Positions 34,937 through 48,365 are shown, counted from the first letter of the stretch. The stretch: 64,000 nt of DNA from Daphnia carinata (GCF_022539665.2 NC_081338.1:4773679-4837678), one strand, 5' to 3'. Translations and numbers: made by a program. The notes: generated by a model from the letters alone, not told the origin.

Positions 34937-37643
34937 TTACTTGCTGTTATGCATCACGAGCGGAATACCAAAGACCAGATTGAGTATACTCTGGCCAACC
35001 AAAGCTAAAGATTTGGCGAAGGGTGTCATCAAAGATACGTCCCGATGGGAGGTCTCTTTTTTGGCATTGTTGCCGCGTGCCTTGCCGGATGTTTCTTCGC
35101 TGGCCGTGCTGGCAGCAGGGCCGATGAAAGTGTACATGTAACACGCTGGAACAGCTGACGTGGTCGTGATTTTGTGCATGACCCTCGAAGGTAGAGACGC
35201 CGTGTCGTTGGCATTCAGCAGATACGATCGAGTTCCATTCTCGATCGATAATTCCACCTGGCCCTCCAGCACTTGAATGGTCGCATTCGTCACACCTTCC
35301 GGCACGTAATTGTCCATAGACAGTCCTGCAAGGTAAAAAAAAAAAATGGTAAAGGGTGTGGTCAGCATTCCGTAAACGGAATTTTTTTTTTTTTTTTTTG
35401 GTTAAAATCTTACCGGGGAAATCGGCCACGAAGGCAACACGGGACGAATCTGACCAATTGAAGACGGTACGTTCCAGCTGAGTCAGTTGCTGACGCCATG
35501 CTGATAGTTCGGTAAGCAAAGGCATCAGCCAGGGCGTAGGACGAAAAGGCGACCACTCGGCCTCCAGTAAATTGACGCGTGGATCAATCAATCTCTGCTG
35601 GAAGCGGCCGTTTAGAGAACGCCAGACATCGACGTAAATGGCCACATCTGTCATGTTGACTGCCTCGAGGCGATCTTTGACGCAATGAGCGTACTGATAA
35701 ACCTTTTCAAGCACATCAGACACGAAATGAAGGAAATTACCATATCCTATATGGGCACTAATGTAATGATTAAAAACCTACCATGTCTGCATGGCCAACC
35801 CATTTGTCGTTCCTTACAAACACCTACGTAAACGCAGGTAAAACATACAAATTTCTGAATGTCGACAGATGAGCTGATAAGCGTTACTACAACTTATCGT
35901 TAGCGCGTCACAGCAATAAATATAATGCGTGATCTCACACTGTACAATGTCAATGCATCCCTCTTTTGTCCGTACCTCAGTGTCAAGATAGTTGACTCGT
36001 CCAGTGGTTTTGTCTTTGACCGTGACCACGACGTGCATCGTCTCCCATGCGTGTACCATCATGTCCCACGAGTAGCCGTACAAGCCGTTGGTCCAGTTGT
36101 TGTATCCCTGTTGTTGTAACATTAACCGGGTTTAATCGTACTGCATTTTTTGTAATTTATGGTCTGTTATTCAATTCTTTAAAATGGAAATACCTGAGTG
36201 ATAGAGTGCGACCAAGGAAGGACCAATTGTGTTACGACGTACAAACCCATCAAAGTGATTTTAAAAGCTGAATATTTGCCGCCGTTTTCTCTAGTGGTGG
36301 CAATCTTCGTCGTATCTGGAAGACATCTGCGCAACAGCCCGGGGCATTTAGCGATCCACCGCTTAGGCCAATCGTCATCACAAAAAACAGGTAACGTGGC
36401 CAGGCAAACGTAAGGAAACATCCCTAAAAAAAAGAAAAAAAAAAAAGAAAAGAAGAGTTGTTTAAGACAGTGATAAAAAAATAAAAAAATAAGAATTAAA
36501 AGATGTTCTTCGCGATGTACCAAAAAGGGAGGATCGTACCTATCGTAAAAAGCTGCGAGTTCATCAAGTGGAATGAAGCGGCAAAAAATAAAGCCAAGGG
36601 CCGTGATTTCGGCCAGAGAAGCCAAAAGCCAACGGTCAGGTCCAATACGAATCCACCAAGATGCACCATGTAGTACTCGATATTTTCTTCAGTCAAAAAG
36701 ATCCTGCAATCAAATATCGCAGTTTTTACAGTGAATGATTATATATGGTGTTACTGACTATATAAATGTTTAGCCCTGGTAATAAAATACTTGAAAGGTG
36801 TGAAAACCCAATGTCTGCCAAGGTTCCTCATAGAGTAGCCCCCAAGCCACTCGGGATCCATCTTCTTGACACCAGCATAAAAATAGAGCAGGAATACTTG
36901 GAATCTTACTAGAATGTAGTTCCAATTTGGCACAGGTTTGTTCCTGATATCTGAGTTGATATATGCATCAATTGAACTGTAAAATGATTAACATTTGTTT
37001 CAGCACACCACCGACAATCAATCGATAAAACACTTCATTGCGTACCAATAGTGATGGGCTGAAGAAAAGAATAAGAGTATTGACAGCAGGCCGTAAAGAT
37101 AGGAATGATTATTCCACGAGGTTTTGTCCAATATCAGCACATACCAGTAAGGTAGGATAAAGCTGAGACAGCTAAACTTGAAATTGTAGCCCACCATTAT
37201 CCCACAAGCCCCTGTCAATAAAAAGGAATCGTTGAGAAGCCAAACAGGTTTACAGCGCTTGAAGCGAATAATGGCAGCGTAACTCACCCAACCACATCAG
37301 CAGATAAAGCAGACACATCCATTGGAATGTGAGTGGCTTGACAAAATCAAATAAAGGGAAATGGCATTGTGTGAAATCCCCAAACCTGTGGTCAACTTCA
37401 GCAAAGCCCCGCTCAAAATGGATATCGACAGCCATAAGAAACCCTGCCACGAAAAGAAAAAACATCACTAGCACATTCAAGTAAATCATGAGCCAGAAGA
37501 TACATATGGGCATGTGAATGAAACTTACCAAAGAGTATACGAGTCACAGCCAAATTGGAAGGATCTTTTAATCGCCATGCATCGTGATGGCATTTGTCTA
37601 AAATCACTCCGAGTTTGTTGATGATAGTTCTTGGAGCAGTCAT
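34937..37643 (-). CDS. GGCX: Vitamin K-dependent gamma-glutamyl carboxylase
   Basis: Ten exons on the minus strand, all in phase: 37,643-37,529, 37,443-37,288, 37,211-37,046, 36,976-36,791, 36,703-36,540, 36,423-36,194, 36,107-35,976, 35,823-35,782 (only 42 nt), 35,702-35,414 and 35,325-34,937. The protein is 622 residues, against 758 in human. It is an ER membrane enzyme that converts Glu to gamma-carboxyglutamate while oxidising reduced vitamin K. The match is clear along the length: [11 protein letters not shown] with [13 protein letters not shown], the catalytic region [10 protein letters not shown] (Lys183-Lys184; the human base is Lys218), [52 protein letters not shown] and ACYMYTF. The luminal C-terminal part is about 130 residues shorter than in human. 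Confidence 0.96.
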
Positions 37644-38053
37644 CTTCTTGTCGAATACTTTGTGCGGTCGTAATAAAAGTAGGAAAAGGGAACTAGGGAA
37701 TTCGGGTTATAAAGGGAAGAAGAAGGTGTAAAACACCGAAAAAAGAAGAGAAGTGATGGACAGCTTGTTTACGACCAACCAACCATGGCGCCATGCGTGA
37801 AAGGCGGAGTTTCCTACAAAAAACAACAATCAATAAAAACATTCGTCATTTCACATACGAATCGATACAAACCCACGATTCTTTACATCATATCGATAGT
37901 TAATTTACAAATAAAAAAAAAACACAAGAAGGCGCAAAAAAAAAAGGGAAAATAAACACACAAAAAATCATCCCTACTTCTTCATCGCTAATTGCCTATC
38001 CTGCTGAGAGCTGTTTGACTAACGCGTATGGCATTTCCGGCGTTAACTTGTTT

Positions 38054-38087
<34 letters not shown>

Positions 38088-39679
38088 TGTTGATAGCAAA
38101 GAGGTGTTAGAAAAAAATCGGCCTCTGCGCCCATCTTTTTTCTTTTCCATTTTCGACATGTCAAAAAACAAAAATAATAAAATTAACGAGCAGAAGGATG
38201 AGTTCTCTTTGAATGGCGCGATGTTTTTTCTCTCAAACCTAAAAAAAAAAAAAGGAAAACACCAAACATTTTTTGGTGAAAAAAAAGTGGGGGGAGAAGA
38301 ATCCAAGAATAGAGAAGGCAGCCAACGGAAAAAGTGAGAGCTTGTGAAGCTCGTGAAGCGGTAAATAGGCAAAAGGTGGTACAGAAAAAAAAAAAAAAAA
38401 AATAGAAAATTCCTCCTCCTCTCCCGAACCTGAAGAGAGAGGACCTTTAATCATATAATCCGGGCAAAAGAGAGAGAGAGAGAGAAAAAGGAAACTTTCT
38501 TTCGTGCAGATTGAAGAATAAGAAGAAAGAGAGAAAAAAAAAAAAGAGTTGGAGGAACGAACTCCAGTGTGAGAGAGAATTCGTTAAAGGGGATTGGTGG
38601 ATGACGGGTCACGTGATTAGCCGTGACGTCACGAAATGGAGGGCCTGCGACTTTTCGCAGCCATTTCAACGTGTCAGGTTGACATTAAAGGATTTTTGAT
38701 GAGTCGAATGGATGTGTGTCGCCGGGGAGAATCGATTGACATCCAATTCCGGCCGGATTTGAGCTCTTGATCGTCGGAAAAGGCGGGAAATCCGCACAGG
38801 TGCAGCATGGCAAGGCCGAACCCGAGCGTCGTCCCGACACGACACACACAACTCCCCACCTCCCCTTCTCCCGTTCTATGAGCAAAGGCGCTTAACCGGT
38901 ATTCTCTTTCTCTCTCTCTCTCTCTACGTGTGTGTGTGTGTGTGTGTGTGTATAACCTCTCCTAGCCCAAACGACGAGGAACCAACAGTTTGGGAGGGAG
39001 CCAGTCGCGGGAGCTCGCGCTTATCGCTTGCACCTACCCCAGAAAAAGTCTTCGTGTTCTTTTATTTTATTTTATTTTTTTTTTTGTTTCTTCTCCCTAG
39101 TGAGCACGAGAAAGAAAACAAAAATTTCTATCGTTAAAAAACAACATTTTGTTCCCAGCCTTATTTTCGATTAAAGAAAAAATCTCACCCGTAATATGGA
39201 CGTGTAAAAACGAAGTGGCGCGTCATCAGTGAGGCTCTATAGGGTCCCTCCTTTTTTGTGTGTGTGTGTGTGTTGGCAAAATCTTTTTTAAAAACATCCG
39301 CAACGATGCGATGATGGTGATTGGATCGGTTGTCGTCGGGCGTGATGAGTTCTCGACTCTGATCTCACCCGACAGCCCGGTAACAATAAGTTGATGTTAG
39401 TGAGTGTGCCAGTGTGTTGACAACAACAACGAAGCAAAAAAAAAAAAACAAAACAAGGACGTTGTGTGTTGGGGGAACATCCACGACGACACAGCTGTGC
39501 GTGCGTTCATCTGAAAGACAGGAGGGCAGTCGAGTGTAAAAAAACGAAAGAGAAATAATAAAAAAAAACAAAACATAATTTTTACCCTTTGCTGTCGTGA
39601 TGGCCGTGCTGTAATTATATCAGACCGCGTGTGAATTTGTCAACTGGAAATTGTTTGGGCAACAAGGAAAACCTCGGGT
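37644..39679. other. Upstream region of GGCX (-) and probable 5' untranslated exon on the plus strand
   Basis: The region holds an A run of nearly 30 (about 38,057-38,085), other A runs, and a CT then GT microsatellite at 38,906-38,952. A clear splice donor at 39,678 (CTCGG followed by GTAAGTTTATC) follows a homopolymer-free stretch (39,600-39,677). The donor could end a non-coding first exon of the SH2 gene downstream. That link is inference; no transcript data are available. Confidence 0.4.
38608..38631. promoter_or_regulatory. Paired E-box (GTCACGTGAT) and CRE (TGACGTCA)
   Basis: CACGTG at 38,610-38,615 within GTCACGTGAT resembles the M-box/CLEAR element bound by MiT/TFE factors. The perfect palindromic CRE TGACGTCA at 38,624-38,631 is 8 bp further on. 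It lies about 1 kb upstream of GGCX and upstream of the plus-strand donor at 39,678, so it is a good promoter candidate for one or both genes. Motif match only. Confidence 0.45.
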
Positions 39680-42620
39680 AAGTTTATCTTGATATTTGGC
39701 CATTTGAATCCCACGTCGTTCGCTAAGAAAATGAAAGGAGAAAAGATTAGCAATAAAGGAATAAATTCGATTGAATTAAAAAGTAAAAATTGCAGCGTGA
39801 GGTCCACGTGAAATTCTTGCTCATTCGTTTTACATGCACATTTTTAAGAAATATCTAGAAATGCCCGTTTTCTATTTCAAAAAGAGTCTCAATTTTGACA
39901 TGCCGCTAGATGGCACAAGACCCAGATTTCTACAATTCCAACTATTCTAATATACACTGCTACCTCTTAGGCCCCCCCCCCCACACACACACACACCCAG
40001 AAACATCTTTATTTCGGGACTGTTGTCGTTGGAAGCGAAAAAAAACACGATACGACACACACACACACACACATCCCCCCGCTAGATGGGCCGTCCGCTA
40101 AGCCTCTCTTTAAAGACCCTTCTTGAAACGTTTCTTTTTGCCCGGCTGACTTCGTTTTTTTCTCTCTACATCACGTGTTATATTCACACACGCACAAAAA
40201 AAAAAAAAAAGGTTAAAACTTGATGACAAGTCAAGAGTGATGAGGTATAATGGATGAGGTCTCTGACGGTGTGGCTCTGGGGCCTCTTTTAAAAGCTTAA
40301 AGAGCTCTATAACTATATAACTCTTCGAGATGCACTGCACGCTAGGGGGCAAACTACAAAAAACTGTGTAAATGGTTAAGATAAAAAAAAAAAAAAAAAA
40401 AAGGGGAAATTAAAAAAAAAATTATATGGAAATCCTTTTTTTTTTTTTTTTTTTTTTGATGGGGGGTTTCGACAATCTAACCGTTTTTGATTGCATAATG
40501 AAAGATGTTTTCTCTCTCCCTCCTGTAAATACGTAATCACGTACAGCCCTTTTGGGCAAGAGGCAATCACATTCTTCATTATTCAAATAAAAGAGACGAC
40601 GTTGTGTGTAGAGAGAAGAAACATTGATTTGTATAATGACTTACCAAAGATAGATAGCATTTCCTCGGCACTGTTGGTTTATACTGGGGCTCCAAGTTGA
40701 TTGACACGTTTCGATAGGACGGAATGTTCTTGGCATACGAAATTCAGAAATGTGAGATTGAATTTCAACGATTTTCGGTAGTCGTTCCAGAAATGATGCG
40801 TCCTTGGTGTGCGACCACCTATAGTGCCAAGGCGCCGTCCATGCTAATTACTGTTAACCGATGTCAAACAGCCATTTTTTTTTTACCTGGATAAAAATAA
40901 AAATTCCAAAAGTGAAATTTAAAATGCACAAAAAAAAAAAAAACTAAATTAAACAAGAAACCTGATTTAACAATCGAAATAGATTTTTTTTTTGTTGCTC
41001 AATCGAAACCGCCACCCACAGACAAAAATTACATTATCCATCTATTTTTTTTTTTTGTTTGTTGTTGTTTGCACTCTAAAGTACAAAAATTCGTTCGCGG
41101 TGGGCCTTGGGTTTAAGTTTAAAAGAGAAAGTTTTTTTTTTTTTTGTTGAAATTATTAAGAGAAAATACATTTTTTTTTTTTGCTCGGGAGGTACCTCAG
41201 TGCCATGACGGGTGAGCCACTTTTCCATCAAATAATTGAAGATTTTCTTGGAACAGGCTGTTCTTTTCCTCTTTTTTTTTCCCTTCATTTTGGCATTGGA
41301 ATAAAAGGAGTCGAAAACAATGGATTTACGCAAACTGCAAAAGCCAAAAAAAAAAAAAAAAAAAAAAAAATTATAATTTAAAAAAGTTTATGGCCGAGCT
41401 TTATGGCGGTCACGATTTATCCCGCCCGTTACCTCCTCCTTTTTTTCTTCTTCTCCCCCTTCAGTCCACTGGCTTGCAGCACACGGTAGTTGTGAAGGAA
41501 GATTTATTTATTTGCATTTGGTTTTTAACACCAAAAGAAGAAGGGAGGAAAAAAAAAAAAAAAAAAACCTGGGAAAAAAAGAAAAAAATTATTATTGAAA
41601 ATGATGGCACTTGAAAATCCTATTTATCGTTTTCTTCGGAAAATCCTTAAAAGGAAATATTAAAAAATGTTTGTCTTTAAAAAAAAAAAATTCCGTTTTC
41701 TTTTCTTTACAAAAACTATTATGATGAATATTATTTGCATTTTAAATAAAGCTCACCTTTTTTCTTTGGCCTCTTCTCATTTTGTCCTGGAACGCGTGAT
41801 AATACGAAACCGCCGTATTCCACCACCCCTGTGAATTTAGCGCTATCGTGTTACTTCCGGCTCTCTTTTCGAGTACCCTTCGTCAACCCTACGCCATGAA
41901 CCAACACAAATATTAAGCTACAACAAACACGTACCCCGCAAAATAAAATTAGAAAGAACAAGAGAGAGAAAAAAAAAAAAAAAAAGAGGAGGGATTTCAT
42001 TTTAAACGGGCGTTGTAAGTATTAAATACGTCTAGTTAAGATACAGACCGGTTTCGAAAGAAAAATCTCTTTCATTTTGATGTCTGGATAAATCACGTAT
42101 GGGTGGACGAAAAATTCCAGCGTGAATTGGCATATTAGATAATAATAATTTAAAAAAAAAAAGGGGGGGGGATGCGGCCATCGCTATTGGCGCTTTTTTT
42201 TTCGAATTTTAAAAGAGTGTCTAGTCAGAAAATGTTGTTGCTGAATGCTATTGTTGTGTGATTAATCAAGGCGTGACTCGAATTACCAACAGGTTTCCCC
42301 CCCCTCTTTCCCCCCTCGTTTTTATTTCAAATAAAAAATGATTATTGTTCTATTCTTTTTTTTTTTTTTTTTTTTTTTGTCTCTTCTTCTTCTTGTCGAT
42401 CGCGTCCGCGCCCTCATCAGCTGGACTTTTGGGCGTTGGAAGCTTCGATTAAATGACGCTTGTTTTTTGTTTTTTTTTCTTTTTCTCTCTATCACAAGAG
42501 AATATTATTGGGATTGGATAAGGACAACGCCCAAAAGTTCGAAAGCTGTGTGTGTGTGTGTACCCACCCGGAAACCCTTTTCTTTTTTATTTTTGAAAAA
42601 CGCATTTGAAATTGGGAATC

Positions 42621-42656
<36 letters not shown>

Positions 42657-43259
42657 AGGAGGGGGACATTTACCAGCCTATTAAGTCTATTGTATCAAAA
42701 TGCCAATCACTCGATAACAAGGCAATCAAATGATGTCCCTATTGATGAGCCATCTATAGGCAGGCGCGGGAAAACGTTTTGAATGGCACACAATTTCGCG
42801 GTATTTTTGTTTTTCCCCCTCAACAAATAAATATTGGAATTGAGTAAAACCAAGAAGAAAACTGAACGACACGCAACGTTAAAGTCGGACATTTGAAAAA
42901 AAAAAAAAAAAAAAAAGAAAAAAAAGAAAAAAAAAAGGATGGGGGGTGACAGTGACAGACTGGTGAGACCTTATATGGAATTAGGATCGAGATAAGGGCC
43001 GGCGCAACACACACATCCGCAGCAGAAGCAGCATTCCCCTATTTTGGAAACAGCAGCAAACCGAAATCCCCCATTTCGAAGACGAAACAAAACTTTCCTT
43101 TAGAATTTTTCGAACGAAAAAGAAAAAAAACAAGTGGTGGTTTTAGGTTTAGGTCATTTAGCGGTCGCTTCGCTTGTAATGGAATTATTATCTCCTTTCT
43201 CATCGATTTGAATCTTTTTAGGATAAAAAAACAAAACAAAAAACAAAAAACGGGACAAC
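39680..43259. other. Probable 5' intron or intergenic DNA before the SH2 gene
   Basis: Extremely rich in A/T homopolymers (several of 15-30 bases near 40,382, 40,438, 41,346, 42,358, 42,626 and 42,897), with CA repeats at 39,980-39,998 and 40,055-40,073. CTCF-like GCTAGATGG cores lie at about 39,904 and 40,081. No coding exon seen. Confidence 0.45.
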
Positions 43260-46200
43260 ATGCCTCAATTGTGGAAGAGCGGCAAGCCGGCCGCGGCCGC
43301 TTCAACGTCGAGCAATCAACAACAAGGATCAGCGATGAGCCCGCCAGCCAAAGGATTTTTCATATGCCCGCCAAAATTGGTTTTGGGCGAAGGGGGAGGC
43401 GATACGCCGTCGTCGGCATCGAGCAGCAACGGCTTTTTCAGTTTCCCATCGTCGCCGCCATCGTCGCCCACATCGCCAACGCATCACCAACATCCCCCCA
43501 AATACGATCAACTCCTCAATGAATTACGACGCGCTCAGGTAAACGTCGTGTCTCCCAAAGGAATTTCTGATGATCGGTCTTTTTCTTTTCGAAAAAAAAA
43601 ATCCAATAAACGAACGCAACAAAACGATGTTGACCGTTCCAGGTCAAAAAAAAAAATAAATAAATAAATAAAATAAAACAAAAGAGAAAAGGGATGAGCT
43701 GCTTTGTTTTTGCTGGACATTGCCTTTTAGAGAACCCAGTTGATTAGCTCTTTCTACCTGCCTCGTTTTGAAAACAAAAAATGTGTGTTCACAAGGCATT
43801 ATTCAAATGAGAACAAATCTCTTGCCTCTCTCGTTCATTGAAAGAGGAGAGAGGAAAACAAAAAATATTTGATCTGTAGTCCGTTCGCATCTTTTGTTTG
43901 TTTTTTTTTTTTCCTACTTTTGAGAGGGGAAAGAGATTTCTGACGTGTTTCCCTTCGTTTCGGATGATTAGGAAAGGAGGGGTCGATTGCAAAACGACGC
44001 GCCAATGGGCGTGTCCAGTCAACCACTTGAACCGGCTGCGGCGACGGCCGCCACCGCGTCCACCGTCCTTTTGAAAAATGCGCCGCTCGAAACAATGCTG
44101 TTGCGCCGAACGATAAGATCGCCAGAGCCACCTAGCGGCACCTACGTCAATCATTTCAATAGCAGCGGAGCGGCGGGATTCGCTCAGCGTTTGGATCCCG
44201 TTGGATCCAAATCGCCACGGATGACTAACAAAGCCGGTAAAATAAAACGACGAATCGTTTAATTACATAACACGGGATTGAATAAACTTTTTTTTTTGTC
44301 TTTTCTTTTTTCTTTTTTTAGCTCCGAAAAAAGTTCGATTCCTGGAAGATGGGACAGGCAATTTGCATACGAGCGTCTTTGGCGGATCGGCTGAATCGAT
44401 TGGCTCCCTGTTAGATTCCCATTCGCAAGAATTGAATCAATCAGGTGGGACGGACGACATCGACAGTTTGATATCGTCGCTCATCAGTTACTCGGACGCG
44501 ACCGATCATCGATTGGCCGATGAAAAAACGCAAGCAAAGACGGCCAACGGAACGGCTAAACATCACAACAACGGGACGGACGGCCTGGATTTTAAAGAGC
44601 TACGCACAAGCGCGCAGGAAGAGGACGCCCGCCAAAATTTAAACGAATCTACGACATCATCGTCCGGCGATGACGGACACCAGCAGCAACAAGCGGAAAA
44701 GGCAACGTTGCATCAGACCCGTACGGGAGTGTTGGACAACTTCCTGGACATCTTTCGATGCGGCAATGCGGAGGTGGTCGATCAGAGGCAGACGGTGGTT
44801 CACCTCGAGCCGGACGATCCCAATTCCGTCGATTCGGGCAGCGTTCTTTCCGAGCTGGATTTCGAAGAGACATCGTCCACCATCACCGACATCGATTCCA
44901 ACAAGACCTTCAGTCTCCACAGCCCAGACAATTCCGTTTCCGATCACAGGTACACTTCCGCCTTTTTTTTTTTTTTTTCAAATTTCCCGCCCATAAAAAA
45001 AATTCAAATTTTTTTTTTTTGATTGAAAAGAATCGACGATTGGTCGCAAGTGAGCGATCTGCTCGAGCGCAGCTTACAAGAGATCCGGCAAATGGAAGAA
45101 GACACCAACAAATCGCATCCGGTGGACAGCAAATCGAGCGAGAAGAGCAAACGAGAGCCGCTCTACGAGCTGATTGGCTGGAAGCGGAACCCTCCCCTCG
45201 TTCAGCTGGACTTACGCGGTTCCAAGCCATTCCCGCTCCCATCCACCCCATCCGCACCGGCCCCACCGCAAGACTCATCTCCCCCGCGATCGCCTTCCCC
45301 CTTACCCCTGCCTCCGCCAACACCCCCACCCGTCGAAACGGACGTTTGGATCCCTCGGCAAGATTGGGTGCCCCCGGCTGCGCCTACACCTGCGCCGATG
45401 GTCAAACAAGCCGATAAAGTTTGGATCCGCCGGCCAACGCTTTCCGTTGCCACCCATAGTCACAACAGCAACAACAAAGAAAGTGCGCCTGTCCGGAAGA
45501 ATCCGGCGACGGAAGAGGCCAACTCCATTTACGGCCGACTGTGGGAGACGTCCAGTTCGCCCAACAACAGCAGCCGGAGCAGCAGTTGCAGCGCGGAAGC
45601 GGAGGAAAAGCCAACATCCAGCACGGAAGCGGAATTAACGGGTAAGTCTCTCACATTTCTCTTTAGAAATAAAACAATTAAATTAACCCCACCCCGACCC
45701 GCGCAGCCATCCGTTCGATGGCTAGAAAAGCCCGACTGGAACATTGGCGGCTAACTGGAATGTCCAGCAGTTCGCCGGTAGAGGAAGGAACGACGCAGTT
45801 AAACAACAGCAATCCTTCCATCGTTATCGAACCTTCATCTTCATCTCCCAGTCCGGCCTATTTAAGTTCCCTGCCGCTATTTAATCATCGCGCAATTAAG
45901 ACGGGCATCCAGCTGACGTGGCCACCTCCGCCTTTACCGCAATCGCCATCGTCTTCAGCTACGGCCACTCCGGTAACGCCTACCCTTCCGCCCCTCCCAG
46001 CCACGTCGAGCGATGGCTGCCAGCATCTGCACGCGCCGCACGGCCCATCGCACAACGGACACTCGCCGAAATGTTTCGGCCATCAACGCATTTTCCAATG
46101 GCCCATTCCGGCTCTGAAACTTGCCAACAAACGGCCAAAACAAGCCGCCCAACCGCAACAGGAGAACGCGACGCATCCATCGGCCGGAATGGAGCAAAAA

Positions 46201-46785
46201 AAAGAGACGGGCAAACCTTCGTGGAGGCCGGCAAAGCCAGCCAATTTGGAAGAGGCTCAAGATTGGTACTGGACGGAAGAATTCCCTTTGGCCGCCGGCC
46301 TGGAGCCTGGCACGGGTAACATGTCGGCCTGGTTTCACGCTGCTATTTCACGCTGGGAAGCCGAACGAAGGCTGACCAACCAGCCGGCAGGCGCTTTCCT
46401 GGCCCGTTTGACGGAACGCCTATGGGGCTACGCTATTTCTGTTCGGAATCCTTCCGGAAATGTTTCGCATTTCTTGATCGACGCCGGAGAAAAACGTTGC
46501 CATAAAAAGTACACGCTTCTTGGCTCAACCGATCCGCCTCACAAAAGTTTACGTAAGTTTAATCGATTATTTAAAAACACAAACTTCGTTCGCTTCGTAA
46601 CGCCCCTCATTTTTCGAAAATTAAAAGGTGAGTTGATTCAGTACTATGGCAAACACGCCCTGACGCCCGACGGATCAGAGAAGTTGCTCTTCCCTTGCCC
46701 GCAAGAAAGTTCGGTCGCTTTTCCAGGGCCAGCATCGCCCAATATCAATGGCTCTTCGCCGAGCCGATTGATCAAATCAACTTGA
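43260..46785 (+). CDS. Long Pro/Ser-rich adaptor with C-terminal SH2 domain (SH2D4-like)
   Basis: Six exons in phase: 43,260-43,538, 43,972-44,236, 44,322-44,949, 45,031-45,641, 45,707-46,552 and 46,628-46,785, giving 928 residues. The first 770 residues look disordered: Ser/Pro runs, Gln/His, polyproline (PPTPPP), and acidic Asp/Ser stretches. There are short ordered islands such as KYDQLLNELRRAQ and KKVRFLEDGTGN. Residues of exons 5-6 form an SH2 domain: WFHAAISRWEAERRL, GAFLARLTERLWGYAISVR, SHFLIDAG and SLRELIQYYGKHAL. The phosphotyrosine-binding Arg is kept in FLAR (usual FLVR). The order SH2 at the C-terminus and the WGYAISVR phrase resemble SH2D4A/B, but those are about half this length. 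It probably acts as a cytosolic phosphotyrosine adaptor. The start has a good context (ACAACATG). Confidence 0.88.
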
Positions 46786-47070
46786 TTGGGAAACAATTTG
46801 CCTCAAACAAAAAAATTATTGTTATCTTTGCAAAGCTTTTCTTCAAATCGTGTGGTTTTTTCTAAAGAAAAAGCTGGATCTACCACACGTCCTACACTAT
46901 ATTCTCTTCTCCCGCGTCTCCCTCCTCCCAAACGAAAAGAAAAAGCAAAAAAAAAAAAACAACATATATTTACATAAACACCTATCTACTATTGACCCCA
47001 AACTCCCCTCCTCACCAAAACAAGGTTGTGCTGCTATATAAATACCTGTATGATAGCAATTTGCATGCTG

Positions 47071-47076
47071 AATAAA
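47071..47076 (+). terminator. Polyadenylation signal of the SH2 gene
   Basis: AATAAA 286 bp after the stop codon, followed by a T-rich stretch. It is the first canonical hexamer downstream. Confidence 0.55.
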
Positions 47077-47316
47077 AGATGGATTCTATACTCACAAACT
47101 TTCTGAGTCATATTCCTGTGTTGCCGTCTGGTTGTATATTATGCAAATGTAGTCAATCTAGCTCGTAATATGACATTGGTCCCTTTGTGTCACAATCCTG
47201 CCAGATGACAGCTGGAATCTGATATCTACACAGTTGACGATAAACATAGAAAGAGAGAGGTTTAATGATGGAAGCAAGGCAAATTATTTACATTTTTTTA
47301 TACAGACAGTTATGAC

Positions 47317-48001
47317 TCACTGTTTTGCAAACTTGGTGGTGCACTCAGTCAACTCGACCAACTTAGATAAAAATGCTTTCACATGGAGATCAAATCCCCT
47401 CAGAGCATGTCTCCTGCAGTCCCAAACAAAGAGCGAATAGGTCAGCGGCATTCATTCTATTTAGATATCAATTACACACAACCGGTTATTAAAACACCGA
47501 CCGTAAAACGTGCAAAGGTTTTCGGTGCAGCGCTAAATCAAGGTCGGGGCAACGTGCAGAGAACATTGCATATCACAACTAATTACCTAAGCATGGCCAT
47601 AGTTGGACGAAAGACATCAAAGAATGAAAATGTTTCATGTTCGTGAATGACGATGAAGGCTTTGAAGAAGGATAAATCTTGCTACGCTTTCGTTAACACA
47701 TCATTCAACCCGAGCTGACATTTATATCTCAACTCGAATCAAAAAAGCAGCACCATTGCCAAATGCACATTATTTTTTTCAAGGTTTCTAAGAAATGAAT
47801 TTGAAAATAAACCCCTTCAAACCGATTCTCATCAATTTGAATTTTCGTAAAAAAAACACGAGAATCTGCAATTTATCAATATCGTAATCAGATTGATTTC
47901 AAAGTGTCAACATGATCGCATATATAGCAACACTTTGTGGATCGTGCAGACGTCATGCTGAAACACGCCATGACGACCATGACAAGAAAACCCGAATTCA
48001 T
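47317..48001 (-). CDS. Candidate minus-strand exons of a small secreted protein (unrecognised)
   Basis: At 48,001 on the minus strand an ATG opens MNSGFLVMVVMACFSMTSAR, a good signal-peptide shape. The frame then reads STKCCYICDHV and stops near 47,888. Further along, 47,413-47,317 follows a good acceptor (GGACTGCAG) and reads RHALRGFDLHVKAFLSKL, then VELTECTTKFAKQ and a stop, which overlaps a possible GTGAGT donor. I could not connect the two blocks with consistent phase, so this is only a pointer to a possible gene between SH2 and the P450. Confidence 0.25.
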
Positions 48002-48365
48002 CGTGATCTTATCATGCATTTTTTTTAAAAGGTAACAAAACGAACCAATATTAGAACAAAAGCTAACTTTTACTTCCATTCGATTTGACCGGTCCTCCCC
48101 TGGTTTGCACACGCGAGCTGCCGGCTGCACGCACATGGAAACAAGAACTTCTTTTTTTCAAACTGGAAGATCAAGTGCCCGAGGCAAAGTTGATATTTGA
48201 TAAGAAAAGTTAAGCAACAAAACCAAGAAAAAGAAATCCCCGAAAAGAGCCAACACAATTCAAGACGGTCTTTGGCCTTGGCTTTGAGCTTCTTCGATGC
48301 AAACGAGAAAATGCGTGTTCAGTGGCCAACGACGGACGTGAGGCACTACACAAGTTACTCCGATC

